Of a stretch of DNA of 64,000 nucleotides, positions 15,375 to 25,001 are shown piece after piece (position 1 is the stretch's first letter; each line of letters opens with the position of its first letter). The position numbers and the translations under genes were made by a program. The stretch spans positions 1 to 64,000 of the forward strand of contig DXML01000016.1 of the NCBI GenBank assembly GCA_019414205.1, in the 5' to 3' direction. The stretch comes from Collinsella sp. (lineage in GTDB: Bacteria; Actinomycetota; Coriobacteriia; Coriobacteriales; Coriobacteriaceae). The notes under the pieces were generated by a model that saw nothing but the letters and a program-made list of their open reading frames with translations, was not told the origin of the DNA and ran no database searches.

Positions 15375-18017
15375 ATGTTAGACCGTTTTACCGATCGCGC
15401 GCGTAAGGTCATGTCCATGGCCAAGCAAGAGGCGCTCGATCTACACTCAAATAAAGTGGGTACCGAGCATCTGCTGCTCGCGCTCGCTAAGGAGGACGAG
15501 GGCATTGCCGCCGAGGCACTGCGCTCGCTCGATATCTCCTACGACGACATCATGGACACCCTCAAGGAGGTCCAGACCACCGTTCCCGAGCCCAGCGAGG
15601 AGACCGAGGCCGCCAAGCTCGCCTTTACGCCGCTCGTCATTAGCGTGATGGAGCGTTCCTTCCGTGTGGCGCGCGAGAACAACCAGACCTATGTGTCGAC
15701 CGAGCACCTGCTCATCGGTATCGTCGAAGAGGGCAACGGAATGGCCATGGACATCCTCATGCGCCTGGGTGTTTCGTCCGCTTCTATCAAAAAGGCCATC
15801 GAAAAGCTCACCGCCAAGGACCAGGACAAGAAGCGTCCGCTCGCCGGAGCTGGCGCCGGCCGCCCCGGTGCGGGCCTGCCGTTCTTTAGCGGCTCGGACG
15901 CCTCACAGCAAAAGGGGGACGGCACCGACACGCTCAAGCAGTTCGCCACCAACCTCACACAGAAGGCGCGCGACGGCAAGCTCGATCCCGTGATCGGTCG
16001 CGAAAAGGAAGTCCAGCGCATGATGGAGATCCTTTCGCGCCGCACCAAGAACAACCCGCTTATCTTGGGTGATCCCGGCGTGGGCAAGACAGCCATCGTC
16101 GAGGGCCTGGCGCAGCAGATTGCTGCTGGCAACGTGCCCGAGAACCTCATGAACCAGAATATCTGGACACTCGACCTGCCGGGTCTTGTTGCGGGCGCCA
16201 AGTATCGCGGCGAGTTCGAGGAGCGTCTCAAGAACGTGATCCAGGAGGCGACCGAAGCCGACGACGTTATCTTGTTTATCGACGAGATGCACACCATCAT
16301 CGGTGCCGGCTCTGCTGAGGGTTCTATCGATGCGAGCTCCATGCTCAAGCCCGTTCTCGCACGCGGTGCCTTCCAGATCATCGGCGCCACCACGGCCGAG
16401 GAGTTCCGCAAGTACCTCACCAAGGATCCGGCCTTTGAGCGTCGCTTCCAGACAATCGATGTCGAGGAGCCGAGCGTCGAGGACACGGTCAAGATCCTGA
16501 CCGCGCTCAAGCCGCGCTACGAGGAGCACCACCATGTGCGTTACACACAGGGTGCTATCGAGGCCGCCGCGAACCTTTCCAACCGCTACATTCAGGATCG
16601 CTTCCTGCCCGATAAGGCCATCGACCTCATTGACGAGGCCGGTGCCCGCGCCCGCATCGCCGCCAACCGCGCGCCCGAGCCGGTGCGCGAGGCCGAGCAT
16701 CGCATAGAGGAGCTCAAGGCCGCCGCGCAGGAGGCCACCGAGAGCGACGACATGAACAAGGCCGCCGAGATCACCGAGCAGCAGAAGGCTGCCGAGATTG
16801 AACTCGCCGAGGCCAAGGCTGCCTGGACGGCCGAGCTTGACGCCAGCCCGCTCACCATCGATGTGAGTCAGATTGCCGATATCGTGTCCGTGACTTCGGG
16901 CGTGCCGGTGTCCTCGCTTACCGAGAACGAGAGCCGTCGCCTGCTGCAGGCCGAAAGCGTGCTCAAGACGCGCATCATCGGTCAGGATGAGGCTGTCGAG
17001 GCCGTTGCCAAGGCCGTGCGCCGCAGCCGCTCGCCGCTCAAGGATCCGCGTCGCCCCGGCGGCAGCTTTATCTTCCTTGGTCCCACCGGCACGGGCAAGA
17101 CCGAGCTTGCCAAGACGCTCGCCGAGTACCTCTTTGGCAGCAAGGACGCACTCATCAGCTTCGACATGTCCGAGTTCGGTAGCGAGTTCGAGGTCTCCAA
17201 GCTCATCGGTAGCCCTCCGGGCTACGTCGGTCACGACGAGGGCGGCCAGCTCACCAAGGCCGTTCGTCGCCACCCGTACTCGGTCGTGCTGTTCGACGAG
17301 ATCGAGAAGGCGCACCCCGATATCTTCAACATCTTGCTGCAGGTGCTGGAGGAGGGCCGCCTGACCGATAGCCAGGGCAAGACGGTCGACTTCCGCAACA
17401 CCGTGATCATCATGACGTCCAATGTGGGCGCCCGCGAGATTGCGCAGGATGCGAGCGTGGGCTTTGGCACCACCGGCGAGCAGGGTCTCACGTCGAGTGA
17501 GATCCGTGGTCGCGCGATGGGCGAGCTCAAGCGCCTGTTCCGCCCCGAGCTGCTCAACCGTATCGACGACATTGTGGTGTTCCAGAAGCTCTCGGGCGAG
17601 AATCTCACCAAGATCGCGCACCTGCTGGTGGACGACCTGCGCCAGCGTCTGATTGCCAACGGCATGAACATCAAGCTCACCGATGCGGCCTATGACAAGA
17701 TCGTGGCCGAGGGCACCGACCTCACCAACGGTGCGCGTCCGCTGCGCCGTGCTATTCAAAAGCTCATCGAGGACCCGCTGTCCGAGGAACTTCTGGCCGG
17801 CGAGTGGGGCGAGGGCGATACCGTCCTGTGCGACGTGGCCGATGGCAAGTTTGTCTTTAGCCACGGCACGGGCGAGATTCCGGCACCGCGTCCGGCAGGT
17901 ACGCTCGGTGGCGATACCACCCCGGCGGCACCGCACACTGGCAGCGCCGCGCCCGTGAGCGGCGGCGTGACCTCGGGCCCCGGCGGCATGATGCAAGCCG
18001 GTTCCGGCGCGCTGTAG
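15375..18017 (+). CDS. clpC: ATP-dependent Clp protease ATPase subunit ClpC
   Basis: AAA+ unfoldase that feeds proteins to ClpP. The start is the ATG at 15375 behind AGAGGAAC, matching the family opening ([13 protein letters not shown]); 880 aa. Order: two Clp-N repeats (1-150), AAA-1 with Walker A GDPGVGKT at 232-239 and Walker [10 protein letters not shown], a ClpC-type middle coiled coil (about 420-480), AAA-2 with Walker A GPTGTGKT at 569-576 and [13 protein letters not shown], then the D2-small domain. A Pro/Gly/Ala-rich tail of about 50 residues follows and is not part of the core family. No mcsA/mcsB/ctsR genes lie next to it. Terminator downstream. Confidence 0.95.
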   Translation: MLDRFTDRARKVMSMAKQEALDLHSNKVGTEHLLLALAKEDEGIAAEALRSLDISYDDIMDTLKEVQTTVPEPSEETEAAKLAFTPLVISVMERSFRVARENNQTYVSTEHLLIGIVEEGNGMAMDILMRLGVSSASIKKAIEKLTAKDQDKKRPLAGAGAGRPGAGLPFFSGSDASQQKGDGTDTLKQFATNLTQKARDGKLDPVIGREKEVQRMMEILSRRTKNNPLILGDPGVGKTAIVEGLAQQIAAGNVPENLMNQNIWTLDLPGLVAGAKYRGEFEERLKNVIQEATEADDVILFIDEMHTIIGAGSAEGSIDASSMLKPVLARGAFQIIGATTAEEFRKYLTKDPAFERRFQTIDVEEPSVEDTVKILTALKPRYEEHHHVRYTQGAIEAAANLSNRYIQDRFLPDKAIDLIDEAGARARIAANRAPEPVREAEHRIEELKAAAQEATESDDMNKAAEITEQQKAAEIELAEAKAAWTAELDASPLTIDVSQIADIVSVTSGVPVSSLTENESRRLLQAESVLKTRIIGQDEAVEAVAKAVRRSRSPLKDPRRPGGSFIFLGPTGTGKTELAKTLAEYLFGSKDALISFDMSEFGSEFEVSKLIGSPPGYVGHDEGGQLTKAVRRHPYSVVLFDEIEKAHPDIFNILLQVLEEGRLTDSQGKTVDFRNTVIIMTSNVGAREIAQDASVGFGTTGEQGLTSSEIRGRAMGELKRLFRPELLNRIDDIVVFQKLSGENLTKIAHLLVDDLRQRLIANGMNIKLTDAAYDKIVAEGTDLTNGARPLRRAIQKLIEDPLSEELLAGEWGEGDTVLCDVADGKFVFSHGTGEIPAPRPAGTLGGDTTPAAPHTGSAAPVSGGVTSGPGGMMQAGSGAL

Positions 18018-18042
18018 GGCGTAACAAAACCTTGTGTCCACG

Positions 18043-18069
18043 AGGGCGTTCCAAAGGAGCGCCCTTTTT
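18043..18069 (+). terminator. Intrinsic terminator of clpC
   Basis: AGGGCG-t-TCC / GGA-g-CGCCCT with loop AAA, followed by TTTTC. The remainder of the 18018-18342 gap holds the pepD leader; CTTTATcttAATAAAG near 18200 is a small palindrome, otherwise nothing is recognised. Confidence 0.8.
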
Positions 18070-18342
18070 CTGTTGGAAAGCCCCCTTCGTTCAAAGTAGA
18101 TCTCATTAAACATGTCAATGGCGCATGCATAAACGTTGATCAAGCGTTGAGGTTGGTTGAAGGGTCCAACGTCCCTTCGGCGCGGCCCGTCTAACCTGCT
18201 TTATCTTAATAAAGTGGCGTCTCCCCACCGTTAGCCGATGATGCGAGGGCGCTCGGCGTTTTCGACTGGTTTATGCACGCAAAGTCTGGGAATATACAAG
18301 GCGCATGTCTTACTGTCTAACCAGTTGCGCCAAGGAGGCACC

Positions 18343-19800
18343 ATGGATTACAAGATCACCGGCTACGAGCCCGCCCAGCTGTTCCATTTCTTTGAGGAGG
18401 TCAGCGCGATCCCCCGTGGGTCTGGCAACGAGAAGGGCATCAGCGATTTCCTGGTTGCGTTTGCCAAGGAGCGCGGCCTCGATGTGTACCAGGACGAGGT
18501 CTACAACGTCATCATTCGCAAGCCCGCTTCTGCCGGCGCCGAGAATGCCCCGACTGTGATGCTGCAGGGCCACATCGATATGGTGTGCGACAAGTTGGGC
18601 TCTGTTGAGCACGACTTTACGACCGACGGTATCGACCTGGTCGTGAAGGACGGCGTCCTCACCGCTAACGGCACCACCCTGGGCGCCGACAACGGTATTG
18701 CTGTCGCTCTGATGCTTACTGTGCTCAACGACGATTCGATCGTTCACCCCGCCCTCGAGTGCGTATTCACCACCGACGAGGAGACTGGCCTGGTCGGCGC
18801 CGAGACGCTCGACAAGTCCCAGATTAGCGCCCGCACCATGATTAACCTTGACTCCGAGGAAGAGGGCGTTGCCACCGTCAGCTGCGCTGGCGGCGTCGTT
18901 GTTACCTACACCTGCCCCATCGTGCGCGAGCACAAGACCGGCAGCACCCTCACGCTCGACATCTCCGGCCTACTGGGTGGTCATTCCGGCAACGATATCA
19001 ACCTGGAGCGCGGCAACGGCAACCTCATCATGGCCCGCATCATCGACCGCCTGATGGTCGCCGGCGAGCCCGCCATCGTTAGCTTTAACGGCGGCACTAA
19101 GGACAACGCCATCAACCGTGAGTGCAAGGCCGAGCTGGTTTACGCCGACCACGCTGCCGCCGAGGCCGCGGCCCAGATCGCAAAGGACATCATCGCCGAC
19201 GTCACTGCCGAGCTCGAGGTCTTCGACCCCGGCTTTACCTGCACCGTCGAGATTGCCGACGACGCCGAGGTCGAGGCCATGGATCAGAAGTCCGCGCTTG
19301 CCCTCATCCGCGCCCTGCGTCTTGCCCCTAACGGCGTGATTCGCCGCAACGTCGCCACTGACGGCTCCGTCGAAGTTTCCTCCAACATCGGCGTGGTCGC
19401 CACTTCCGACGACCAGGTCAAGATCATGCTGTCCCCGCGCTCCTCGATCACCTCGCTGCAGAACGAGTTCAAGGACCGCCTGCAGACGCTGGCCGATGTC
19501 TTGGGCTTCGACGCCAAGTTCGAGTTCGAGTATCCCGGCTGGAGCTATGCCGAGCATTCGCCGGTCCGCGACGTTTTTGTCGAGAGCTATCGCGAGCTCT
19601 TTGGCTCCGAGCTGCGCATCGAGTCCATTCACGCCGGCCTTGAGTGCGGCCTGTTTGCTGAGGCCCTGCACGGCCTGGACGCCATCGCCGTGGGCCCGAC
19701 GCTCTCCGATGTCCACACCCCGGACGAGAGCATGGAGCTCGCTTCTGCCGAGCGCTTCTACGAGCTGCTCATCGACGTCCTCAAGCGCCTTGCCGCGTAA
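18343..19800 (+). CDS. pepD: Aminoacyl-histidine dipeptidase (PepD, M20C)
   Basis: Cytosolic zinc dipeptidase of broad specificity that cleaves Xaa-His and other dipeptides. The ATG at 18343 follows AAGGAGG and gives 485 aa, the length of E. coli PepD. M20 metal ligands are visible in LQGHIDMV (His, Asp), TTLGADNGIA (bridging Asp), TTDEETG (catalytic Glu and ligand Glu), NLDSEEEG and the C-terminal HAGLECG and DVHTP. The lid domain lies between about 195 and 375. Single gene. Confidence 0.94.
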   Translation: MDYKITGYEPAQLFHFFEEVSAIPRGSGNEKGISDFLVAFAKERGLDVYQDEVYNVIIRKPASAGAENAPTVMLQGHIDMVCDKLGSVEHDFTTDGIDLVVKDGVLTANGTTLGADNGIAVALMLTVLNDDSIVHPALECVFTTDEETGLVGAETLDKSQISARTMINLDSEEEGVATVSCAGGVVVTYTCPIVREHKTGSTLTLDISGLLGGHSGNDINLERGNGNLIMARIIDRLMVAGEPAIVSFNGGTKDNAINRECKAELVYADHAAAEAAAQIAKDIIADVTAELEVFDPGFTCTVEIADDAEVEAMDQKSALALIRALRLAPNGVIRRNVATDGSVEVSSNIGVVATSDDQVKIMLSPRSSITSLQNEFKDRLQTLADVLGFDAKFEFEYPGWSYAEHSPVRDVFVESYRELFGSELRIESIHAGLECGLFAEALHGLDAIAVGPTLSDVHTPDESMELASAERFYELLIDVLKRLAA

Positions 19801-19856
19801 GGGTCGCGCTAGCAGCAGTTCGAGCCACGTGCTAGCGGATTGCAAATGACATTACG

Positions 19857-19903
19857 AGAGGGGGCATCCGAACTTTTGCGACGGGTGCCCCCCTCTTCTT
19901 TTA
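19857..19903 (+). terminator. Intrinsic terminator of pepD
   Basis: AGAGGGGGCA-t-CC pairs with GG-g-TGCCCCC-c-TCT around a 15-base loop, followed by TCTTTT. It also lies just beyond the minus-strand hipA stop. Confidence 0.75.
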
Positions 19904-19925
19904 AGAAATGTGGATTGATTGGCGC

Positions 19926-21230
19926 CTAGCCCATATCCGCCTTGATGAGGTCGAGGGTGCGCTGGCAGTTTTCGCGGACGGGGCCGAGCATATGCTCGCG
20001 CAGGTCCGCCATGCCGGGCAGGTCGGCGTATTCGTCCATGATCTCTTCCATACAAATGGGCACCTCGTAGGCGAGGTCCATCATGGTCGCAAAGCAAAAC
20101 TTCTCGGATAGCCCGGCATCGGTGAGCGCCGCCTCCAGCGCGGGGTCGCCCATACCGTGGTATCGGCGGATAGCGCCTGGACCGATGCGCCCCACTCGAT
20201 TTTCGCCGCCAACGCTCATGGCAAGGCGCGCCCGGCGGCGCATACGTTCGTACGCCAAGCCCGATGCGACATCGTACATGGGTGCGAGCGCTGCGTTTGT
20301 GCCTTTGCCTAGGATGAGCGAGTAGTTTTTAGCGTGTGCGTCAGGCGCTCCGATAATGGCGTTATAGAACAACATATAGGTAAAAAGCACAAGATTCATG
20401 TGGTGGGGGACTGTGTTAATCAGTCGTTCTTGGATGTCTCGTGTGGTTGGTCCTCCGTCGGCGGTGTATTTCTGGCTTGGCAATACACCGAGCGCCTGGC
20501 AAAAGTCCTCCTGATGCAGCCTTTCGATATTTCCGCTGCTATTGACCATTCTGTCGTACCGTTCAACGACGAGCGCGGCTTCGTCTTCAAATGTGCAATA
20601 GGAGACGTTGGCAGTTGGAATGCCAACACGCCGAGCCGTTTTCATGCAGACGAATTCGTTTAAGGCCTGATGTTTGAACCCAACGACACCATTTTTGAAG
20701 ATATGGGTAGTGGGGGATGACCCTAGACATTCGCACCATTGGCCATCATGCCAAGCTAGTGCAAATTTGCCTTGGTTGCCGCCCAGGGACCAGCTTTCGT
20801 TGGAGCCCATCCATGTCTCTCTTTCGTCATCGCGAATTGCTTTGAGCTTGTGAGCGATTTGAGAATTGGTAAGCGGGCGGTATGCCGAGACCCTGCCGCG
20901 GGCGGCGCCTAATTGATCGGTTCGACAAAACTGAACGGCCCCTGCGCAGTCAAGACCGATATGGCACAAGAGGGCGACGGGGTTGTTGGATGCAACGTCA
21001 TACTCGGCGGCAATAGCGCGACGCTGCTCTTGGCTGTCGGGCAAAAGGCCAAATAGGAACGGGCGGACGATGTTATGGCCATACGTGCGATTGGAAAGCG
21101 GCATTGTAAGCGATAGTGGTGCTCCGCGATAGGTTGGGGCGTATACAAAGCTGCAGAGTCCATGCTCGTCTTGCCGGAGAGTGCCTGCGATTTCGCCACA
21201 AATGAGGGTCGCAAGCTCCATCTCTGCCAT
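19926..21230 (-). CDS. hipA: HipA-type serine/threonine kinase toxin
   Basis: Toxin of a type II hipBA module; HipA kinases phosphorylate tRNA-bound synthetases (GltX in E. coli) and slow growth. The 434-aa protein has the N-subdomain 1 (LSLTMPL, then FLFGLLPD), a P-loop-like segment SLGGNQGKFAL in place of the common SLAGAQPK, VVERYDR, the catalytic loop GAPDAHAKNYSLIL and the metal-binding APMYDVAS. All key acidic residues appear present, so it should be active. Its ATG follows the hipB stop with no gap. Base composition is less GC-rich than its neighbours, which suggests transfer. Confidence 0.9.
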   Translation of the reverse strand: MAEMELATLICGEIAGTLRQDEHGLCSFVYAPTYRGAPLSLTMPLSNRTYGHNIVRPFLFGLLPDSQEQRRAIAAEYDVASNNPVALLCHIGLDCAGAVQFCRTDQLGAARGRVSAYRPLTNSQIAHKLKAIRDDERETWMGSNESWSLGGNQGKFALAWHDGQWCECLGSSPTTHIFKNGVVGFKHQALNEFVCMKTARRVGIPTANVSYCTFEDEAALVVERYDRMVNSSGNIERLHQEDFCQALGVLPSQKYTADGGPTTRDIQERLINTVPHHMNLVLFTYMLFYNAIIGAPDAHAKNYSLILGKGTNAALAPMYDVASGLAYERMRRRARLAMSVGGENRVGRIGPGAIRRYHGMGDPALEAALTDAGLSEKFCFATMMDLAYEVPICMEEIMDEYADLPGMADLREHMLGPVRENCQRTLDLIKADMG

Positions 21231-21662
21231 TTATTTCACAACCTTACAGCCAAAGGAGAGGTCTGAAGTGTCGGAAAGGCCTTGCTCGGCTGCGATTTGG
21301 GCCAGCAAGGCACCATAGGAAGATGGCGTTCCCTGTCGAGCGGGTCGTCTGCCTACGCTTGGCTTTGGCAGGGCATTCGAGTTCGCGATAGGGAGGTCCG
21401 CTTTCGTCGTCGGATGTTCGGAGGGCGATGCGATGGAGTCGTTATCGCTTTGCGCAAAGAGACCTATGCCGAGTGCGTTAAAGACGGACAGCAACTTGTC
21501 GAGTCGAATGCCGGTGGCGTCTCCTAGCTCGAGCGATGCGAGCAGGCGCTCCGAAACACTGGCCGTTTTGGCGAGGGCGGCACGGGTGAGACCCTGAGCC
21601 TCGCGTGCCTGGCGCACGTAGATGCCAGCTTGGCGCGGTGTGGTGATGGGAAGGGTATTCAC
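21231..21662 (-). CDS. hipB: HipB-type antitoxin (XRE helix-turn-helix)
   Basis: DNA-binding antitoxin of the pair. GTG start with AGGAG seven bases upstream; 143 aa. The XRE HTH spans about residues 14-68 (YVRQAREAQGLTRAALAKTA, then SVSERLLASLELG and RLDKLLSVFNALGI). It is longer than E. coli HipB (88 aa): a polar, Ser/Pro-rich tail of about 65 residues follows. Upstream lies a 17-bp-arm palindrome (21676-21720) that is the obvious operator. hipB and hipA abut exactly, so they are translated from one message. Confidence 0.88.
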   Translation of the reverse strand: MNTLPITTPRQAGIYVRQAREAQGLTRAALAKTASVSERLLASLELGDATGIRLDKLLSVFNALGIGLFAQSDNDSIASPSEHPTTKADLPIANSNALPKPSVGRRPARQGTPSSYGALLAQIAAEQGLSDTSDLSFGCKVVK

Positions 21663-21675
21663 GGCGATCTCCTAA

Positions 21676-21720
21676 CGTGCAGACTTTTGCATATCAGTAT
21701 GACATGCAAAAGTCTGCACG
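21676..21720 (-). promoter_or_regulatory. Palindromic operator/promoter of hipBA
   Basis: Arms CGTGCAGACTTTTGCAT (21676-21692) and ATGCAAAAGTCTGCACG (21704-21720), 17 bp perfect, spacer 11. It begins 14 bases upstream of the hipB start codon and would cover the promoter, fitting the known autorepression of hip operons. CATACT on the minus strand within the spacer region is the best -10 candidate. Confidence 0.7.
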
Positions 21721-21754
21721 AAAAGGCCTCATGCAAAACTTTGCATGAGGCCTT
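21721..21754 (-). terminator. Terminator of mntP
   Basis: AAGGCCTCATGCAA / TTGCATGAGGCCTT (14 bp, loop AACT), followed on the minus strand by TTTTC. It separates mntP from hipBA. The stem contains the same CATGCAAAA word as the hipB operator. Confidence 0.8.
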
Positions 21755-21790
21755 GTACTGGCGTTGAGTTTTGAGCGATTGTGTTTGGCG

Positions 21791-22369
21791 TTACAGCGCC
21801 AAAATCCCCAGATGCTCAAGCAAGATCTTAAGTCCGATGAGGATGAGCACGATGCCGCCCACGATGGTGGCAGGTTTTTCGTAGCGCGCGCCAAAGGTGT
21901 GGCCGATCGCTACGCCGGCGACGGAGAAGATAAACGTTGTGACGCCGATAAGCGATACGGCGGGAACGATGTCGACCGAAAGCGCGGCGAACGAGATGCC
22001 CACGGCCAGGGCGTCGATTGAGGTGGCGATGGCGAGGATCAGGTACTCGCTCAGTTCAATCTTTTCGGCATTCTTGCCGTCGCCTTCATCCTCGTCCTCG
22101 GTAAAAGCCTCCCACAGCATTTTGCCGCCGATGAAGGCCAAAAGGATGAAGGCAATCCAATGGTCGATGGGGCCGATGATGCCCATAAACTGGCTGCCAA
22201 GCGCCCATCCGATCACGGGCATGCCGGCCTGGAAGCCGCCAAAGAACAGGCCGAGCACTACGGCGACCTTAAGGTTGATCTTCTTCATGCCAAGGCCCTT
22301 GCAGATGGATACGGCAAAGGCGTCCATCGAAAGGCCAATGGCGAGCAGCACGAGCTCTACGAGTCCCAT
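21791..22369 (-). CDS. mntP: Manganese efflux pump MntP
   Basis: Exports Mn(II) across the cytoplasmic membrane. The ATG at 22369, with GGAGGGAG upstream, gives 192 aa with six predicted helices in two homologous halves, each with the conserved acidic signature (SMDAFAVSICKG in helix 1; TSIDALAVGISFA in helix 4). A short acidic loop (EDEDEGDGKN) joins the halves. The frame stays open upstream through the riboswitch but is not coding there. Expression is under the riboswitch at 22465-22556, which fits manganese export. Confidence 0.93.
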   Translation of the reverse strand: MGLVELVLLAIGLSMDAFAVSICKGLGMKKINLKVAVVLGLFFGGFQAGMPVIGWALGSQFMGIIGPIDHWIAFILLAFIGGKMLWEAFTEDEDEGDGKNAEKIELSEYLILAIATSIDALAVGISFAALSVDIVPAVSLIGVTTFIFSVAGVAIGHTFGARYEKPATIVGGIVLILIGLKILLEHLGILAL

Positions 22370-22423
22370 GGTTTGGCTCCCTCCTTGCGGGCGAACCCGC
22401 GTGTACTTCTGACAGGGGAGCAA

Positions 22424-22468
22424 CAAAAAAGACCCGTGGCGTACGCGCTGCGCGTACAACCACGAGTC
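22424..22468 (-). terminator. Riboswitch-controlled terminator of mntP
   Basis: On the minus strand GACTCGTGG pairs with CCACGGGTC (two G.U), with GTACGCGC / GCGCGTAC inside, then TTTTTTG (complement of 22424-22430). Its 5' arm overlaps the closing helix of the aptamer, the arrangement needed for switching. Confidence 0.8.
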
Positions 22469-22556
22469 TCGTTCATTAAGGCAAGCCAGACCGTTTCGGC
22501 CAGTATGTTGACTTGCCGCGCCACCGGAGGCGAACCCGGTCACGCGACTACTCCCT
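22465..22556 (-). promoter_or_regulatory. yybP-ykoY manganese riboswitch
   Basis: The minus strand carries the hallmarks of the yybP-ykoY aptamer: GGGAGTAG near the 5' end, a GC hairpin, GTCAACATACT, GGCC...GGTC, a short helix GGCTTGCC, and AACGAGACT closing the stem. Mn(II) binding is known to favour read-through in this class. Here the 3' strand of the closing helix is shared with the terminator stem (22424-22468), so the aptamer-bound form should disrupt the terminator and switch mntP on. Confidence 0.85.
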
Positions 22557-22718
22557 CATTCATGTGAATCCCGATGCTACCACATGAACAGCTCATTTGG
22601 GTTGAGGCTCTCAGCGGTGTTCGCTCATTCTGTAAGCATCGGATTTCGCGAGCGCCGCGGGGACAAACCGTGAGAAACTATTTAGCGTTTATGGAGCGTA
22701 TGCGATGGGAGCGATGCC

Positions 22719-23786
22719 TTGGATAAGAACGAGCTGCAAAAGTGTATGGAACAGGCCATCCGCCTGACGGCACCTGGTCAGCCGATCCGCACCGCCCTCG
22801 ACATGATCATCGCCGGTCACCTGGGTGCCCTTATCTGCGTCGGCGACACCGAAAACGTGCTCGCTGCCGGTAACGACGGCTTCCCACTCAACATTTCGTT
22901 CACCTCGAACCGCCTGTTCGAGCTCTCCAAGATGGACGGTGCCATCGTTATCGACGGCGACCTCACCCAGATCCTGCGCGCCAACTTCCACCTCAATCCC
23001 GATCCCTCGCTTGCCACGAGCGAGACGGGCATGCGTCACCGCACTGCCGCTCGCATGTCGGTGCTCACCGATGCCATCGTGATCTCGGTCTCGGCCCGTC
23101 GTGCCGTCGTCAACGTGTACGTTCACGGCAAGAGCTACGAGATCCAGCCCGTCACCACCATCATGAGCTCGGTCAACCAGCTCGTCGCCACGCTTCAGAC
23201 CACCCGTCAGTCGCTCGACCGCTCCCTGCTGCGTCTGACGGCCCTCGAGCTCGATGACTACGTTACGCTCGCCGATATCACCGGGATTTTCTCGAGCTTC
23301 GAGATCATGCAGCAGGCAAAGACTGAGCTTAAGGATTGCATTGTCAAGCTGGGCAACCAGGGCAAGCTCGTGCAGATGCAGCTCGAGCAGCTCGCCGGCT
23401 CCAGCATGGATACCGAGTACGACCTGATGATTCGCGACTATGCGAGCGATTCCTCCGAGGCCAATGCCGAAAAGATCCGCGCCAACCTGAGCCGCATGAC
23501 GCCCAAGGACTTGTCCGACCCGCAGCATGTGGCGGCGGTTCTGGGTTACGACGACCTGGACGAGGACTCCGTCATGACGCCGCTGGGCCTGCGCACGCTT
23601 TCTCGCGTGTCCGTCGTGCGCGACGGCGTGGCCGAGAAGATCGTCGACGAGTACGGCTCGTTACAGGAGCTCATGGATGACATCAGCGAGGATCCGGAGC
23701 GCCTGGGCGACTTTGGCGTCAACAACCCTGCCATTCTTGCGGACTCGCTGTACCGCATGAAGGGCACCAAACAGGGGAACGCATAA
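22719..23786 (+). CDS. disA: DNA-integrity scanning diadenylate cyclase DisA
   Basis: Makes cyclic di-AMP from two ATP while scanning DNA for branched structures. Start is a TTG at 22719 (GGGAG nine bases upstream); nearby ATGs are out of frame. 355 aa. The N-terminal DAC domain has the DGA motif at 73-75 (KMDGAIVIDGD) and RHRT at 106-109; a linker helix bundle follows (about 150-290) and a C-terminal helix-hairpin-helix domain (about 290-350) with LGLRTLSRVSV. Its stop overlaps the ispD start by one base, so it heads the disA-ispD-ispF-cysS operon. Confidence 0.93.
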   Translation: MDKNELQKCMEQAIRLTAPGQPIRTALDMIIAGHLGALICVGDTENVLAAGNDGFPLNISFTSNRLFELSKMDGAIVIDGDLTQILRANFHLNPDPSLATSETGMRHRTAARMSVLTDAIVISVSARRAVVNVYVHGKSYEIQPVTTIMSSVNQLVATLQTTRQSLDRSLLRLTALELDDYVTLADITGIFSSFEIMQQAKTELKDCIVKLGNQGKLVQMQLEQLAGSSMDTEYDLMIRDYASDSSEANAEKIRANLSRMTPKDLSDPQHVAAVLGYDDLDEDSVMTPLGLRTLSRVSVVRDGVAEKIVDEYGSLQELMDDISEDPERLGDFGVNNPAILADSLYRMKGTKQGNA

Positions 23787-24514
23787 TGGCGCCCGTATGC
23801 GCCGTGGTCGTTGCCGGCGGCAGCGGCCAGCGCTTTGGAAATCCCGGCGGCAAGCAGCTCGTTAACGTGGCGGGCCGTCCGCTCATGAGCTGGTCCATCC
23901 GTGCGTTCGATCGGAGCGACAAGGTCGGCCACATCGTGGTGGTGTGTCCTGCCGAGCGCCGCGCCGAGATGCGCCGCCTGGCCATCAGCCCGTATTCGTA
24001 TAACACGCCCATCAGCTTTGCCGATGCCGGCGAGACCCGCCAGGATTCCACCCGCGCAGGCGTGCACGCGGTGCCGGCGGGCTTTGAATACGTCGCCATT
24101 CACGATGGCGCTCGTCCGCTCATTACGACCGAGGCCATCGATCACGCTATCGACGTGCTTGTGGGCGACCGTGCCCTCGACGGCGTCGTGTGCGGCCAGC
24201 CTGCCATCGACACACTCAAGATCGTCGATGGCGACAACATCGTCGAGACGCCGCCGCGCGAGCTCTATTGGGCCGCGCAGACGCCGCAGATCTTTAGCGT
24301 CGACGCCATGAAGCGCGCTCACGCCGCTGCTATCGCCGAGGGCTTTATCGGTACCGACGATTCGTCGCTGGTCGAGCGCATGGGCGGGCGCGTCCGCTGT
24401 GTCCAGAGCCCGCGCGATAACCTTAAGGTGACGGTGCCCGAGGACCTGCGTCCCGTAACCGCGATTCTGCTTGGCCGCATGGCCGAGGGAGAGGACCTTC
24501 CCCATGTTCAGTAA
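23786..24514 (+). CDS. ispD: 2-C-methyl-D-erythritol 4-phosphate cytidylyltransferase
   Basis: MEP pathway step 3: joins MEP and CTP to CDP-ME. 242 aa, the usual size. The N-terminal nucleotide-binding loop is AVVVAGGSGQRFG; later marks are IHDGARPL and TPQIFSVDAMKRAH. The ATG shares its A with the disA TAA. ispF starts 11 bases before its stop, so translation is coupled on both sides. Confidence 0.95.
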   Translation: MAPVCAVVVAGGSGQRFGNPGGKQLVNVAGRPLMSWSIRAFDRSDKVGHIVVVCPAERRAEMRRLAISPYSYNTPISFADAGETRQDSTRAGVHAVPAGFEYVAIHDGARPLITTEAIDHAIDVLVGDRALDGVVCGQPAIDTLKIVDGDNIVETPPRELYWAAQTPQIFSVDAMKRAHAAAIAEGFIGTDDSSLVERMGGRVRCVQSPRDNLKVTVPEDLRPVTAILLGRMAEGEDLPHVQ

Positions 24515-24998
24515 CCTGCGCATTGGACACGGCTACGACGTTCACCGTCTGGTGGAGGGGCGTCGATGTATCATCGGCGGGGTTGACATTCCCTACGAGC
24601 GCGGCCTGCTGGGCCACTCGGATGCCGATGTGCTCGCGCACGCGCTGGCCGACGCCATTCTGGGCGCCTGCCGCGGGGGAGACATTGGTAAGCTGTTCCC
24701 CGACACCGATCCTGCCTATGAGGGCGCCGACTCGATGGTGCTGCTTGCCCGCGTGATGGACTATGCACGCGAGTTGGGCTTTGAGTTTGTCGATGCCGAT
24801 TGCACCATTGCCTGTCAGCAACCCAAGATCACTCCGCACCGCGATGCCATGCGCGCCAACCTTGCCCATGCCCTGGGCGTTGACGTCGAAAACGTGGGCG
24901 TTGCCGCCACTACGACCGAAAAGCTCGGCTGGGAAGGCCAAGGCGAGGGAATTGGCGCCTGGGCCGTCTGCCTGCTACAGAAAACTGTTAAGGAGTAA
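24504..24998 (+). CDS. ispF: 2-C-methyl-D-erythritol 2,4-cyclodiphosphate synthase
   Basis: MEP pathway step 5: cyclises CDP-ME-2-phosphate. ATG at 24504 inside the ispD end; 164 aa, normal length. RIGHGYDVHRL supplies the zinc Asp and His; LLGHSDADVLAHALADA holds the third zinc ligand and substrate contacts; ATTTEKLG is the C-terminal CDP site. The frame is open 33 bases further upstream without a ribosome site. Confidence 0.95.
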   Translation: MFSNLRIGHGYDVHRLVEGRRCIIGGVDIPYERGLLGHSDADVLAHALADAILGACRGGDIGKLFPDTDPAYEGADSMVLLARVMDYARELGFEFVDADCTIACQQPKITPHRDAMRANLAHALGVDVENVGVAATTTEKLGWEGQGEGIGAWAVCLLQKTVKE

Positions 24999-25001
24999 CG
25001 A

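Noticed and set aside
19926..21720. Prophage or genomic island around hipBA
   Set aside because: Only the two toxin-antitoxin genes look foreign; there is no integrase, repeat pair or phage gene.
21791..22543. Upstream extension of mntP to 22543
   Set aside because: The extra 58 codons are the riboswitch and terminator; the ATG at 22369 has a good ribosome site and the family N terminus.
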